Shown one piece after another: positions 21,585 to 27,208 of a stretch of 27,208 nt of DNA; the first letter of the stretch is position 1, and each line of letters starts with the position of its first letter. Source of the DNA: a virus; IMG/VR virus record IMGVR_UViG_3300034280_000170, positions 1 to 27,208 of that record; one strand, written 5' to 3'. The notes beneath the pieces are model-generated. The model did not search any database. It was not told where the DNA came from and was given only the letters and a program-made list of their open reading frames with translations. Made by a program: the position numbers and the translations under genes.

Positions 21585-22267
21585 AAATAGCCCTTCATAT
21601 CCCCGTCTGGAAGCGGGTAGAACTGACGCGGGCCTGCTACGTAGGCCTTCAGAGAATCCAAAAGGAGTTCCAAGAAAACGGCGCCGAACTGGTTCCCTAT
21701 ATCGCGGTTTCGGAAGACGAACACGAGCAACTCGCACAAGAATTCGGATGGAACTACAAGTGGTTCGCGAACGAACGACTAGGAACAAAGAATAACGAGT
21801 TACTCGACTGGATGCGGGATTTCTCGTGGGACTTTATGCTCCAGTTAGGTTCGGACGATTTTATCCTCCCGGGAGGCGGCGCGCATATCGTAGAATTGAT
21901 GAAAGAATACGAGTTCGCAGGGTCTAGAAATATCTACATGTTCCGAGCGGACACCAGAGAAGGGACTTTGTTTCGGGGTTACGCTTCGGGGGCCGGTCGC
22001 TTTATGGCTCGACGTTTGGTAGATGCAGTCCCGGTTATGTGGACAGACCGGCAGGTAGGTCTAGACGGCTGTTCCCGTCGTAGCGTCTGGGAGAAAACGA
22101 AGGTAGAACCCTTCTGGAGCCAAACGCCTACGGTAGCGGATGTAAAGAGTTCCGTAAATGTTAGTGCCTTCGCTCGTTATAAGTACAGCCCCGAGAACTA
22201 CGACCTCGACGAAGTAGTACCCGAAGCACACCTAATCCCTCGAGATGTTGTACTTAAACTCGAATAG
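21581..22267 (+). CDS. Family-2-like glycosyltransferase (228 residues)
   Basis: The N-terminus MKIALHIPVWKRVELTRACY is the first beta-strand and helix of a GT2 Rossmann-like fold (usual pattern IPVYNR). The metal-binding motif is LQLGSDDFILPG near 87-98. The C-terminal half has WTDRQVGLDGCSRRSVWEKT, like an acceptor-side helix. The start is the ATG coupled to the first glycosyltransferase (ATGA), not the long upstream open frame. The two form a translationally coupled pair, probably acting in sequence. The substrate is unknown. Confidence 0.75.
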   Translation: MKIALHIPVWKRVELTRACYVGLQRIQKEFQENGAELVPYIAVSEDEHEQLAQEFGWNYKWFANERLGTKNNELLDWMRDFSWDFMLQLGSDDFILPGGGAHIVELMKEYEFAGSRNIYMFRADTREGTLFRGYASGAGRFMARRLVDAVPVMWTDRQVGLDGCSRRSVWEKTKVEPFWSQTPTVADVKSSVNVSAFARYKYSPENYDLDEVVPEAHLIPRDVVLKLE

Positions 22268-22643
22268 CGGTAACCAGAACATCTACCTCACGCTTCAGGA
22301 CGCGGGGCGGGATTACACGTACACCCATTACCTGTTTAAGCTGGTGCACCGGATGACCCTCGAAGATTTCTATTTCGTGGGATACGTGATTAACGACAAT
22401 CCGAGGTACACAAAGATTCAGGTAGCTACGAACGCGACCACGACGAATAACGTCCTTTTGACGGAGACCGGGGATTACGATTATTTCGTCTATGCCCAGA
22501 ACTCAAGTACCAATAAAGACCCAAATAACGCGGCGGTTGTAGCTTTAATCGAGCAGGGTACCTTGCGCGTTCCGGGGGCGGCTATCGTAAGCCTCCCTAC
22601 TATCACTCTCGAAGATAACGTACTGTTCTATGGCAACGAATAA
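22245..22643 (+). CDS. Hypothetical virion-associated protein, 132 residues
   Basis: The start lies 23 bases inside the end of the second glycosyltransferase gene and the stop overlaps the portal gene by 14 bases. The product is beta-rich with many Asn, Thr and Tyr (NIYLTLQDAGRDYTYTHYLF, then YIVINDNP-like and DYDYFVYAQNSSTNKD stretches). Similar small beta-sandwich proteins occur near portals and fibres of Bacteroidota phages, possibly head decoration, but I cannot assign it. Asn- and Thr-rich surfaces could be sugar acceptors for the neighbouring enzymes, which is speculation. Confidence 0.6.
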   Translation: MLYLNSNSGNQNIYLTLQDAGRDYTYTHYLFKLVHRMTLEDFYFVGYVINDNPRYTKIQVATNATTTNNVLLTETGDYDYFVYAQNSSTNKDPNNAAVVALIEQGTLRVPGAAIVSLPTITLEDNVLFYGNE

Positions 22644-24282
22644 AATCGAAAACGTCCAACTCAAGACGTACGAAGCTAGGTCCTACCGCGAACACGCGAA
22701 GGGGGACTGGGTCAAGTACGGGGACGACAACCTATTCCCTAACTATCTGGTAGACCTGTACCATTGCAGCCCGACGCATAACGCGTTATGTACGACTATC
22801 GGGATGATGATTTACGGGGAGGGGTTCGAGCCCGCGGACCTGAACGCGAAACTGCTCGCGGCACAGTGGGACCTGAATTCGGAACTCCGGAAATGCGCTA
22901 TCGACCTGAAGATACAGAACGGTTTCGCTCTCGAGGTTAACTGGAGCGTAGACCGGACGGTAATTGCAAACATTAGCCACCTCCCGTTCGAGAATCTACG
23001 TTCCGGGGTCTGCGACGAAGAAGAGGTAGTACAGTGGTATTACTACTCGCGGGACTGGAGCGACTCCAGACAGGAACCTATGGCCATAGCCCGCTTTAAC
23101 CCAGAGACGAAGAACGAGTACCCTACGCAAGTTCTCTATGTTAAACCCTTCTCGGTAGGGTCTTACTACTACCCGAAGCCCGACTATATCGGGGCAATTA
23201 ACTATATCGAACTTGAAAAGGAAATTTCGGTATTCCACATAAACAATATCAAGAACGGTCTTTCTCCTTCGTTCGCGATTCATTTTAAAAACGGCATCCC
23301 TTCCGACGAAGAGCGCCGCGAAATCCGTCGGGATATCGAAAGGCAGGCCGCCGGAGCACAGAACGCGGGTAAGTTCTGGATGACCTTTTCCGATGAACCG
23401 GACCGCGCCCCGACTATCGAGGCGTTTACCCTTTCGGACGCGGATAAGCAGTACCAGTTCCTTTCGGAGGAAACCACCGCGAAGATTATGATAGGCCACC
23501 GCGTCACAAACCCGCAGATGTTCGGGGTTATGGTCGCGGGGAAACTAGGGGGCGGAACCGAATTAGAGGCCTCTATGGACCTTTTCGAGCAGCAGGTAAT
23601 CAACCCCTACCAGCAGGTAATCGAGGAGGCCGTTAAAACGCTTCTAAACGCTTCGGGAGTGGATTCTAGTTTGGTAGAACTTTCGGAAGAACACAACCTC
23701 GACGGGGTAGCGGACTACCTCGAAGGATTAGGGGAGCAGATGGGTGATGACTGGGAGTTAATCGACGAACGAGAAGTAGACTACGACCGCGAAGAAGAGT
23801 ACGACGCGCTTTGGACGTTTGCGCGTACGCTCCGGAATAACCCGTCGGCAAAGAGTTCGCAGGATAACGAAATAGTTCGGGTACGTTACGCGTACGCTCC
23901 TACGACCCTCGCAGACGGACGGAGCCGCGATTTCTGCACGCGTATGATTCAGGCCATGAAGGTCTACCGGAAGGAGGATATTATGCAGGCGGGTAGTCAA
24001 GCGGTGAATCCCGGATGGGGACCGAACGGAGCCGACACGTACGACATTTGGTTATACAAAGGCGGCGGGTCCTGTCGCCACTTCTGGATGCGCCAAACGT
24101 ACCTGAAGCGTAATAACGACCTCGTTTCTGTCAACGAGGCGAAGCGTCTGATTCAGGCCCTCCCGCCGGACGAACGCAAGAAGAACAAGCTAGAAGAAAA
24201 TGACCGCAAGGTGGCCCAGCGCCCCCGCGACATGAAGAACAGAGGTTTCCTGAAGCCCCGCAAATTCACAACTCCCCGATAA
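22630..24282 (+). CDS. Portal protein, 550 residues
   Basis: The N-terminus contains DWVKYGDDNLFPNYLVDLYH and SPTHNALCTTIGMMIYGEGF, recurrent in portals of Bacteroidota phages. The middle has the clip and stem segments including EEVVQWYYYSRDWSDSR and FHINNIKNGLSPSFAIHFKN. RVTNPQMFGVMVAGKLGGG near 297-315 and EASMDLFEQQVINPYQQVIE follow, typical of the portal wing. The C-terminal 150 residues are less conserved and basic. It forms the dodecameric DNA gate at the head vertex. Its distance from the terminase genes is unusual. Confidence 0.85.
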   Translation: MATNKIENVQLKTYEARSYREHAKGDWVKYGDDNLFPNYLVDLYHCSPTHNALCTTIGMMIYGEGFEPADLNAKLLAAQWDLNSELRKCAIDLKIQNGFALEVNWSVDRTVIANISHLPFENLRSGVCDEEEVVQWYYYSRDWSDSRQEPMAIARFNPETKNEYPTQVLYVKPFSVGSYYYPKPDYIGAINYIELEKEISVFHINNIKNGLSPSFAIHFKNGIPSDEERREIRRDIERQAAGAQNAGKFWMTFSDEPDRAPTIEAFTLSDADKQYQFLSEETTAKIMIGHRVTNPQMFGVMVAGKLGGGTELEASMDLFEQQVINPYQQVIEEAVKTLLNASGVDSSLVELSEEHNLDGVADYLEGLGEQMGDDWELIDEREVDYDREEEYDALWTFARTLRNNPSAKSSQDNEIVRVRYAYAPTTLADGRSRDFCTRMIQAMKVYRKEDIMQAGSQAVNPGWGPNGADTYDIWLYKGGGSCRHFWMRQTYLKRNNDLVSVNEAKRLIQALPPDERKKNKLEENDRKVAQRPRDMKNRGFLKPRKFTTPR

Positions 24283-24842
24283 TGGCCGAAGTACTCTTTA
24301 TCAACCCGAACTACCTCAAGCGGGTAACCCAGTTAAACGGCGGGGTAGACGAAAACTATATCACTCAAGCGGCTATCCTCGCACAGGATAAGAACGTTCA
24401 AATCTATCTGGGTTCGGACCTGTACGACGCGCTGCGTACGAAGATTAGCGGCGGGACCCTGACAGGCAATTACCTCACCCTCGTAGAAAACTACGTTCGC
24501 AAAGCGACGGCGTGGTGGACTATGGTAGAACTCATTCCGACCCTTTACGTCAAAATCGATAACGGAGGTTTGGTTATCCGGAGTTCAGAAAATACCACGG
24601 CTATTTCTCAAGCGGACTATCACAGGGAACTGGAACGCTGTAGGCAAAATGCCAACTTCTACACGAACCAGATGTACCGGTACCTCTGCCAGAACCCTAG
24701 CCTCTTCCCGGAGTATTCCACCAACTTGCAGAACCGTATCTGTGCCCAGCCGTTCAAGTACTATCAATCTGGACTCGCGATTTCTGGAACGTATACCGTC
24801 CCGAATATCACTCCAGAGTACGCCTACGCTATCAATAAATGA
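24282..24842 (+). CDS. Head-tail connector (adaptor) protein, 186 residues
   Basis: The protein is mainly helical: FINPNYLKRVTQLNGGVDEN, AAILAQDKNVQIYLGSDLYD, then LVENYVRKATAWWTMVELIP and YHRELERCRQNANFYTNQMY. This is the layout of gp15-like neck adaptors that attach below the portal, in a family of Bacteroidota phage proteins often annotated only as uncharacterised. Its TAATG overlap with the portal stop strengthens the call. Confidence 0.75.
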   Translation: MAEVLFINPNYLKRVTQLNGGVDENYITQAAILAQDKNVQIYLGSDLYDALRTKISGGTLTGNYLTLVENYVRKATAWWTMVELIPTLYVKIDNGGLVIRSSENTTAISQADYHRELERCRQNANFYTNQMYRYLCQNPSLFPEYSTNLQNRICAQPFKYYQSGLAISGTYTVPNITPEYAYAINK

Positions 24843-24994
24843 AGCAGGACCGGAACGCTAATATCGAAAAGCTAAAACGGTGGATAGATGGACGCACTTC
24901 AGGAAATACGGGAGGGGCTAGCCCGGATAGAAACCAAACTCGACTTCCACAAAGAGTCCCTAGACAAACACGAGAAGAAAATCGAGAATCTTGA
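24839..24994 (+). CDS. Possible small protein overlapping the holin-like gene (51 residues)
   Basis: The ATG overlaps the connector stop as ATGA, and the first 18 residues (MKQDRNANIEKLKRWIDG) look like a real amphipathic helix. From 24888 on the DNA also encodes the holin-like protein in another frame, and the remaining residues are basic and low-complexity. It may be a genuine short coupled gene, a leader peptide controlling the holin, or chance. Confidence 0.35.
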   Translation: MKQDRNANIEKLKRWIDGRTSGNTGGASPDRNQTRLPQRVPRQTREENRES

Positions 24995-25070
24995 GTTCAA
25001 GTGGCTCGGAAGTATCGGGGGAGTTGGAGTTATTATAGCGGGCTATCTGAAATCCCTTTTCAATGCGTGA
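24888..25070 (+). CDS. XhlA-like holin-associated membrane protein, 60 residues
   Basis: Residues 1-38 form a charged coiled coil (LQEIREGLARIETKLDFHKE) and residues 40-57 a hydrophobic segment (LGSIGGVGVIIAGYLKSLF). This is the arrangement of XhlA-type haemolysin/holin-accessory proteins of phages. It immediately precedes and overlaps the endolysin by 8 bases, so a role in membrane permeabilisation is likely. The start ATG at 24888 is the only one giving the complete coiled coil. Confidence 0.65.
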   Translation: MDALQEIREGLARIETKLDFHKESLDKHEKKIENLEFKWLGSIGGVGVIIAGYLKSLFNA

Positions 25071-25503
25071 ACTCAAGTATCTCGTTCTTCATTGTTCTGC
25101 TACTCCGGTTACTATGGACGTGGGGGCGGCAGAGATACGTAAATGGCACAAAGGCAAAGGGTGGAAAGACATAGGCTACCACTTCGTAATCAAGCTTTCG
25201 GGTAAGCTGGAATACGGCCGCCCTTTACAGCAAATCGGAAGCCACGTACTAGGATACAACCGCGCCAGCGTCGGTATCTGTTACGTCGGGGGCATGGAAG
25301 ACAAAAAGCCAAAGGATACTATGAACGCGAAACAAGAAAAGACGTTCCGTGACCTCGTGGCGACTTTGCGGAATAGGTTCGGCCCTATGGAGGTTTGGGG
25401 GCATAACGACTTCACAGACGCGAAGGCATGCCCTTCGTTTAAGGTCGGAGAGAAGTTCGAAGACCTCAAGCTAGACGTAAACGCACCCCTCCCCGACGAA
25501 TGA
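25063..25503 (+). CDS. Endolysin: N-acetylmuramoyl-L-alanine amidase, T7-lysozyme type (146 residues)
   Basis: Zinc ligands and catalytic residues of the amidase_2/T7 lysozyme family are present: His10 in LVLHCSAT, Tyr39 in IGYHFVI, His114 in VWGHNDF, Lys121 and Cys123 in DAKACPSF. The KxC spacing is as in T7 lysozyme. The length is close to T7 lysozyme (about 150). It cleaves the bond between muramic acid and the stem peptide. There is no signal peptide, so release depends on a holin. It is coupled to the XhlA-like gene upstream and the phosphoesterase downstream (ATGA). Confidence 0.9.
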   Translation: MRELKYLVLHCSATPVTMDVGAAEIRKWHKGKGWKDIGYHFVIKLSGKLEYGRPLQQIGSHVLGYNRASVGICYVGGMEDKKPKDTMNAKQEKTFRDLVATLRNRFGPMEVWGHNDFTDAKACPSFKVGEKFEDLKLDVNAPLPDE

Positions 25504-26315
25504 GGCACTACTCTCCTACGGTCTTCGGTCTGGATATTGTCCCTTCGGATAAATTTCTCCTTCTTTCGGATGTTCACTTCGACTCGGTAAAGTGCCACCG
25601 TGAACTCCTAACGAAACACCTAGACGAAGCCAAGGAGAAGGGGGCGAAGGTCCTCGTATTTGGGGACTGGTTCGACCTGATGCAAGGCATGTACGACCCC
25701 CGAAGGAGTTACGCGGGCCTGCGACCAGAATACAAGTCTATCAATTACCTAGACGCGGTAATTGAGGACAGTATAGAATACCTGAAGCCGTACGCGGAGA
25801 ACTTCGTTTTTATCGGACGGGGTAACCACGAAACGAATATCGAGAAGCGGTTAAGCACGTCCCCTATTGACCGGCTTTGTCAAGGACTTGGAGGGGTAAC
25901 TCCGGGGCCGTATTCGGGATGGATTATGCTTCGAGTTAGTAGGGGAACCTTTCAGGAACGTTTTAACCTGCACTTCCACCACGGATACGGAGGGAACGCG
26001 CCCCGTTCGAAAGGAGTTCTAAACGCCGACATAGACCAGAAGGAATGGCCGGACGCGGATATTATCGTTAGCGGCCATACCCACCAGAAGTGGCACCTGC
26101 CTATTTCGGTAGAACGGATTAACGAGAAAGGCAATTTAAGAGAGGACACGGTACACCACCTGAAACTCGGGAGTTACAAGATACTCGACAGGTTCGCGGG
26201 GTGGGAGGTCGAGAAGGGATTCGCGCAGCCTCGTCTGGGTGGGTGGTGGATGTACTTCGAAAAGCAAAGAACGCCGAACGAGCGTTATCATATCCGGATA
26301 CAAGAAGCACACTAA
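25500..26315 (+). CDS. Calcineurin-like metallophosphoesterase, 271 residues
   Basis: All metal-binding blocks of the superfamily are present: LLSDVHFD (Asp24, His26), FGDWFD (Asp56), GRGNHE (Asn109, His110), HFHHGYGG (His161) and SGHTHQ (His193, His195). It should use a two-metal centre to hydrolyse phosphoesters. The substrate cannot be told: DNA ends, nucleotides or cyclic-nucleotide defence signals are possible. The gene sits between endolysin and holin-like genes and is coupled to the endolysin by ATGA. No signal peptide is seen. Confidence 0.85.
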   Translation: MRHYSPTVFGLDIVPSDKFLLLSDVHFDSVKCHRELLTKHLDEAKEKGAKVLVFGDWFDLMQGMYDPRRSYAGLRPEYKSINYLDAVIEDSIEYLKPYAENFVFIGRGNHETNIEKRLSTSPIDRLCQGLGGVTPGPYSGWIMLRVSRGTFQERFNLHFHHGYGGNAPRSKGVLNADIDQKEWPDADIIVSGHTHQKWHLPISVERINEKGNLREDTVHHLKLGSYKILDRFAGWEVEKGFAQPRLGGWWMYFEKQRTPNERYHIRIQEAH

Positions 26316-26326
26316 AACCCTTTGAC

Positions 26327-26485
26327 ATGTGGGACTTTTTCGCAGAAAACTGGACCGAGATTCTTCTCGCGGTGATAACCCTTTTGGGCACGTTTACGGC
26401 ACTGACGGAAACGAAGAAGGACGACACAATTCTCGACCTTCTAAAGCGAATCGTGAACGCGGTAGTTCTCGGACGGAACAAGTGA
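26327..26485 (+). CDS. Small holin-like membrane protein, 52 residues
   Basis: The ATG at 26327 is preferred; the open frame reaches back to 26201 but that part lies within the phosphoesterase gene. Residues 9-26 are a transmembrane helix (WTEILLAVITLLGTFTAL) followed by a charged amphipathic helix (DDTILDLLKRIVNAVVLGRN). The size and single span fit small holins or holin partners of Bacteroidota phages. The next gene begins within its stop as GTGA. Confidence 0.65.
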   Translation: MWDFFAENWTEILLAVITLLGTFTALTETKKDDTILDLLKRIVNAVVLGRNK

Positions 26486-26697
26486 ACCCCCTATTATCGA
26501 TTTTAAGGGGTCTAGATTTAACTCAAATCTTTAAGACGAAGGGAGACCTCACCCGATGGTCTGCGAAGCGAACCGTGGGCGGTCTAATTGCGTCAACCGC
26601 TTGTTACGATATTGTCGAGCACGGTATCACGTGGCCCGCGGTAGTTCTTTGCGCGGTTGCCATTGTGCCCCTTTGTATTTCGCTAGGAAAGGATTAA
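26482..26697 (+). CDS. Second holin-like membrane protein with GTG start, 71 residues
   Basis: The GTG start overlaps the previous stop as GTGA. The N-terminal 30 residues are amphipathic and basic (LRGLDLTQIFKTKGDLTRW); residues 31-45 and 50-68 are hydrophobic (AVVLCAVAIVPLCISL) and could make one or two spans. This pairing of two coupled small membrane proteins after the endolysin is the usual layout of a holin/antiholin or holin/partner system. Which is the pore former cannot be decided. Confidence 0.6.
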   Translation: MNPLLSILRGLDLTQIFKTKGDLTRWSAKRTVGGLIASTACYDIVEHGITWPAVVLCAVAIVPLCISLGKD

Positions 26698-26698
26698 G

Positions 26699-26729
26699 TT
26701 TGGATACCCTTTTGGGTGCATTAAGTTTC
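26699..26729 (+). promoter_or_regulatory. Near-consensus Bacteroidota promoter in the main non-coding region
   Basis: TTTG at 26699-26702, a 19-base spacer and TAAGTTTC at 26722-26729, one mismatch from TAnnTTTG. It begins at the stop codon of the last lysis gene and points into DNA with hairpins but no gene before the next terminator. Confidence 0.5.
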
Positions 26730-26732
26730 TCG

Positions 26733-26762
26733 GGCCTCATCTCTAAACGTAGGGATGGGGCC
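26733..26762 (+). terminator. Hairpin after the lysis genes
   Basis: GGCCTCATC and GATGGGGCC pair over 9 bp with one wobble and a 12-base loop; the sequence after it is TTTATCTTTG. It could be a weak terminator or an RNA structural element. Confidence 0.45.
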
Positions 26763-26858
26763 TTTATCTTTGAGCGGAACGCTGGACGTGTGGAACGTGC
26801 ATTCGTTTGTTTGATAATTTGGTAAAGGGCTGCTCGAAACGTCGGGCGGCCCTTTTTT
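26736..26858 (+). ncRNA. Candidate small RNA with two hairpins
   Basis: A transcript from the promoter at 26699-26729 would begin near 26736 and end at the strong terminator, about 120 bases long with no convincing open frame. It would contain a 9-bp hairpin (26733-26762, one G-U pair) and the 13-bp terminator hairpin. This rests on promoter, terminator and lack of coding only. The same parts could simply be lysis-operon termination. Confidence 0.25.
26824..26858 (+). terminator. Strong Rho-independent terminator of the lysis region
   Basis: A 13-bp stem (26824-26836 with 26843-26855, two wobble pairs), AAACGT loop and a T6 tail. It isolates late transcription from the early promoter that follows. 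Confidence 0.9.
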
Positions 26859-26891
26859 CTTCCCAGAAGGTTAGAAAAAGATTCAGGGAAG

Positions 26892-26922
26892 TTTGGAAGT
26901 TCACAGGTTTGGAGTATCTTTG
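26892..26922 (+). promoter_or_regulatory. Bacteroidota-type promoter of the early operon
   Basis: TTTG at 26892-26895, a 19-base spacer and TATCTTTG at 26915-26922, an exact consensus match. The TTTGGAAG-TT flank matches the promoter at 8087, and the leader TCAAACAAAC precedes ATG 26944. Transcription would cross the assembly junction into the replication genes. Confidence 0.85.
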
Positions 26923-26943
26923 TCGGGTCAAACAAACAAAGCG

Positions 26944-27183
26944 ATGGAAGACTACACTCTGATTCTGGTCGAGGACGCGCAAATCCAGCACCTCGAGTTC
27001 GAATGCCACTACGAGGCCTACTCGGATGACGAAGACGGCTCATGGGCTGGAGACTGCGTAGACGTTCAAAAGGTGTATCTGTGCTTTAAGGGTGCACGGG
27101 TAGACGTGACGGAAGTAGTAACCAGTTCTGCGGAGTTCCGCGATATGGTTCGCGAGCGGGTAATCGACAACAAAGGGTACTAA
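26944..27183 (+). CDS. Hypothetical acidic protein, 79 residues, first gene of the early operon
   Basis: The start is the ATG after the promoter and leader; an upstream in-frame start at 26893 lies inside the promoter and is rejected. The product is acidic and strand-rich in its first half (YTLILVEDAQIQHLEFECHY, then an SDDEDGSW loop) and ends with a helix (AEFRDMVRERVIDNKGY). It might be an early host-takeover protein, by position only. It continues as the partial copy at the window start, and its stop forms TAATG with the 54-residue gene. Confidence 0.75.
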   Translation: MEDYTLILVEDAQIQHLEFECHYEAYSDDEDGSWAGDCVDVQKVYLCFKGARVDVTEVVTSSAEFRDMVRERVIDNKGY

Positions 27184-27208
27184 TGCGCGAACTAAAGGAG
27201 GATGTGTG
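27068..27208. repeat. Terminal direct repeat, right copy
   Basis: It matches positions 1-141 at 138 of 141 positions; the differences are in the last 15 bases, within the first codons of the 54-residue gene (CTC to CTA, CCG to GAG). After removing one copy the genome is about 27,067 bp. Confidence 0.9.
27183..27208 (+). CDS. 5' fragment of the 54-residue hypothetical gene (second copy)
   Basis: ATG within TAATG, followed by codons for MRELKEDV before the window ends. It is the redundant copy of the gene that starts at 116, and differs from it by Glu in place of Pro6. Confidence 0.8.

Larger units (their letters stand above)
26698..26943. other. Main non-coding region: promoters, hairpins, terminator
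   Basis: This 246-base gap is the longest stretch without a protein gene. It holds, in order: a near-consensus promoter (26699-26729), a wobble-containing hairpin (26733-26762), a TATCTTTG without a -33 box (26765-26772), a strong terminator (26824-26858) and the early promoter (26892-26922). It separates lysis from early genes. The only small frame seen, 19 codons from ATG 26755, lies in a hairpin and is not supported. Confidence 0.8.

Noticed and set aside
26765-26772. TATCTTTG as a further promoter
   Set aside because: It lacks TTTG at the -33 spacing and lies in the tail of a hairpin; the box at 26722-26729 has proper spacing and is preferred.
26556-26825. Open frame of 89 codons across the end of the last lysis gene and the non-coding region
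   Set aside because: It overlaps the holin-like gene in another frame, crosses a hairpin and promoter and lacks a sensible start.
1-27208. tRNA genes, CRISPR arrays, integrase, attachment sites or insertion sequences
   Set aside because: Nothing resembling cloverleaf genes, regularly spaced repeats, tyrosine or serine recombinases or transposases was seen.

Overview
The window is almost certainly the complete genome of a small tailed phage that infects a Bacteroidota (Bacteroidetes) host, opened at an arbitrary point. The first 141 bases recur as the last 141 with only three differences, so the unit length is about 27,067 bp and the first and last genes join across the ends. Every convincing gene is on the + strand, most are packed with stop/start overlaps (ATGA, TAATG), and there is no integrase, recombinase or recognisable lysogeny repressor, so a strictly lytic siphovirus is most likely. 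The Bacteroidota assignment rests on promoters of the form TTTG-N19/20-TAnnTTTG, on A-rich leaders without Shine-Dalgarno sequences, and on virion protein families typical of Bacteroidota phages. G+C is near one half, with AT-richer patches.

Layout. (1) 26944 to 3450, across the junction: an early operon from a promoter at 26892-26922. It holds small unknown proteins, an OB-fold-like protein, an HTH protein, a replication initiator with an embedded origin-like iteron array, a partner protein, a NinG-like nuclease, a sigma-factor-like protein and a zinc-finger protein. There is no polymerase or helicase, so the host replisome must be recruited. (2) 3490 to 8068: a second operon from a promoter at 3438-3468, with small unknowns, an FlbD-like protein, an HNH nuclease, a winged-helix protein, a 26-residue membrane peptide, a ParB-DNA methyltransferase fusion and both terminase subunits. 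(3) 8087-8366: a one-gene cassette with its own promoter and terminator, resembling a moron. (4) 8411 to 24842: the virion genes in an unusual order. Tail genes come first (a probable tail chaperone needing a frameshift, a tail-terminator/fibre fusion, a LamG adhesin, tail-tip proteins, tape measure), then protease, scaffold, major capsid and tail tube, then two glycosyltransferases, and only then portal and connector. (5) 24888 to 26697: lysis, with a T7-lysozyme-type amidase, several small holin-like proteins and a calcineurin-like phosphoesterase. (6) 26698-26943: the only sizeable non-coding stretch (246 bp), with two promoters, two hairpins and possibly a small RNA.

The most notable observations are: no GATC seen anywhere in 27 kb; five GTTCC-N4-GGAAC palindromes, mostly two helical turns apart, inside the replication gene and next to an AT-rich stretch; a nine-T run where a -1 shift joins the two halves of a probable tail chaperone; a conserved promoter-plus-leader cassette at three sites; a tail-terminator domain fused to a fibre; two glycosyltransferase genes within the head-tail genes; and a rearranged virion gene order.
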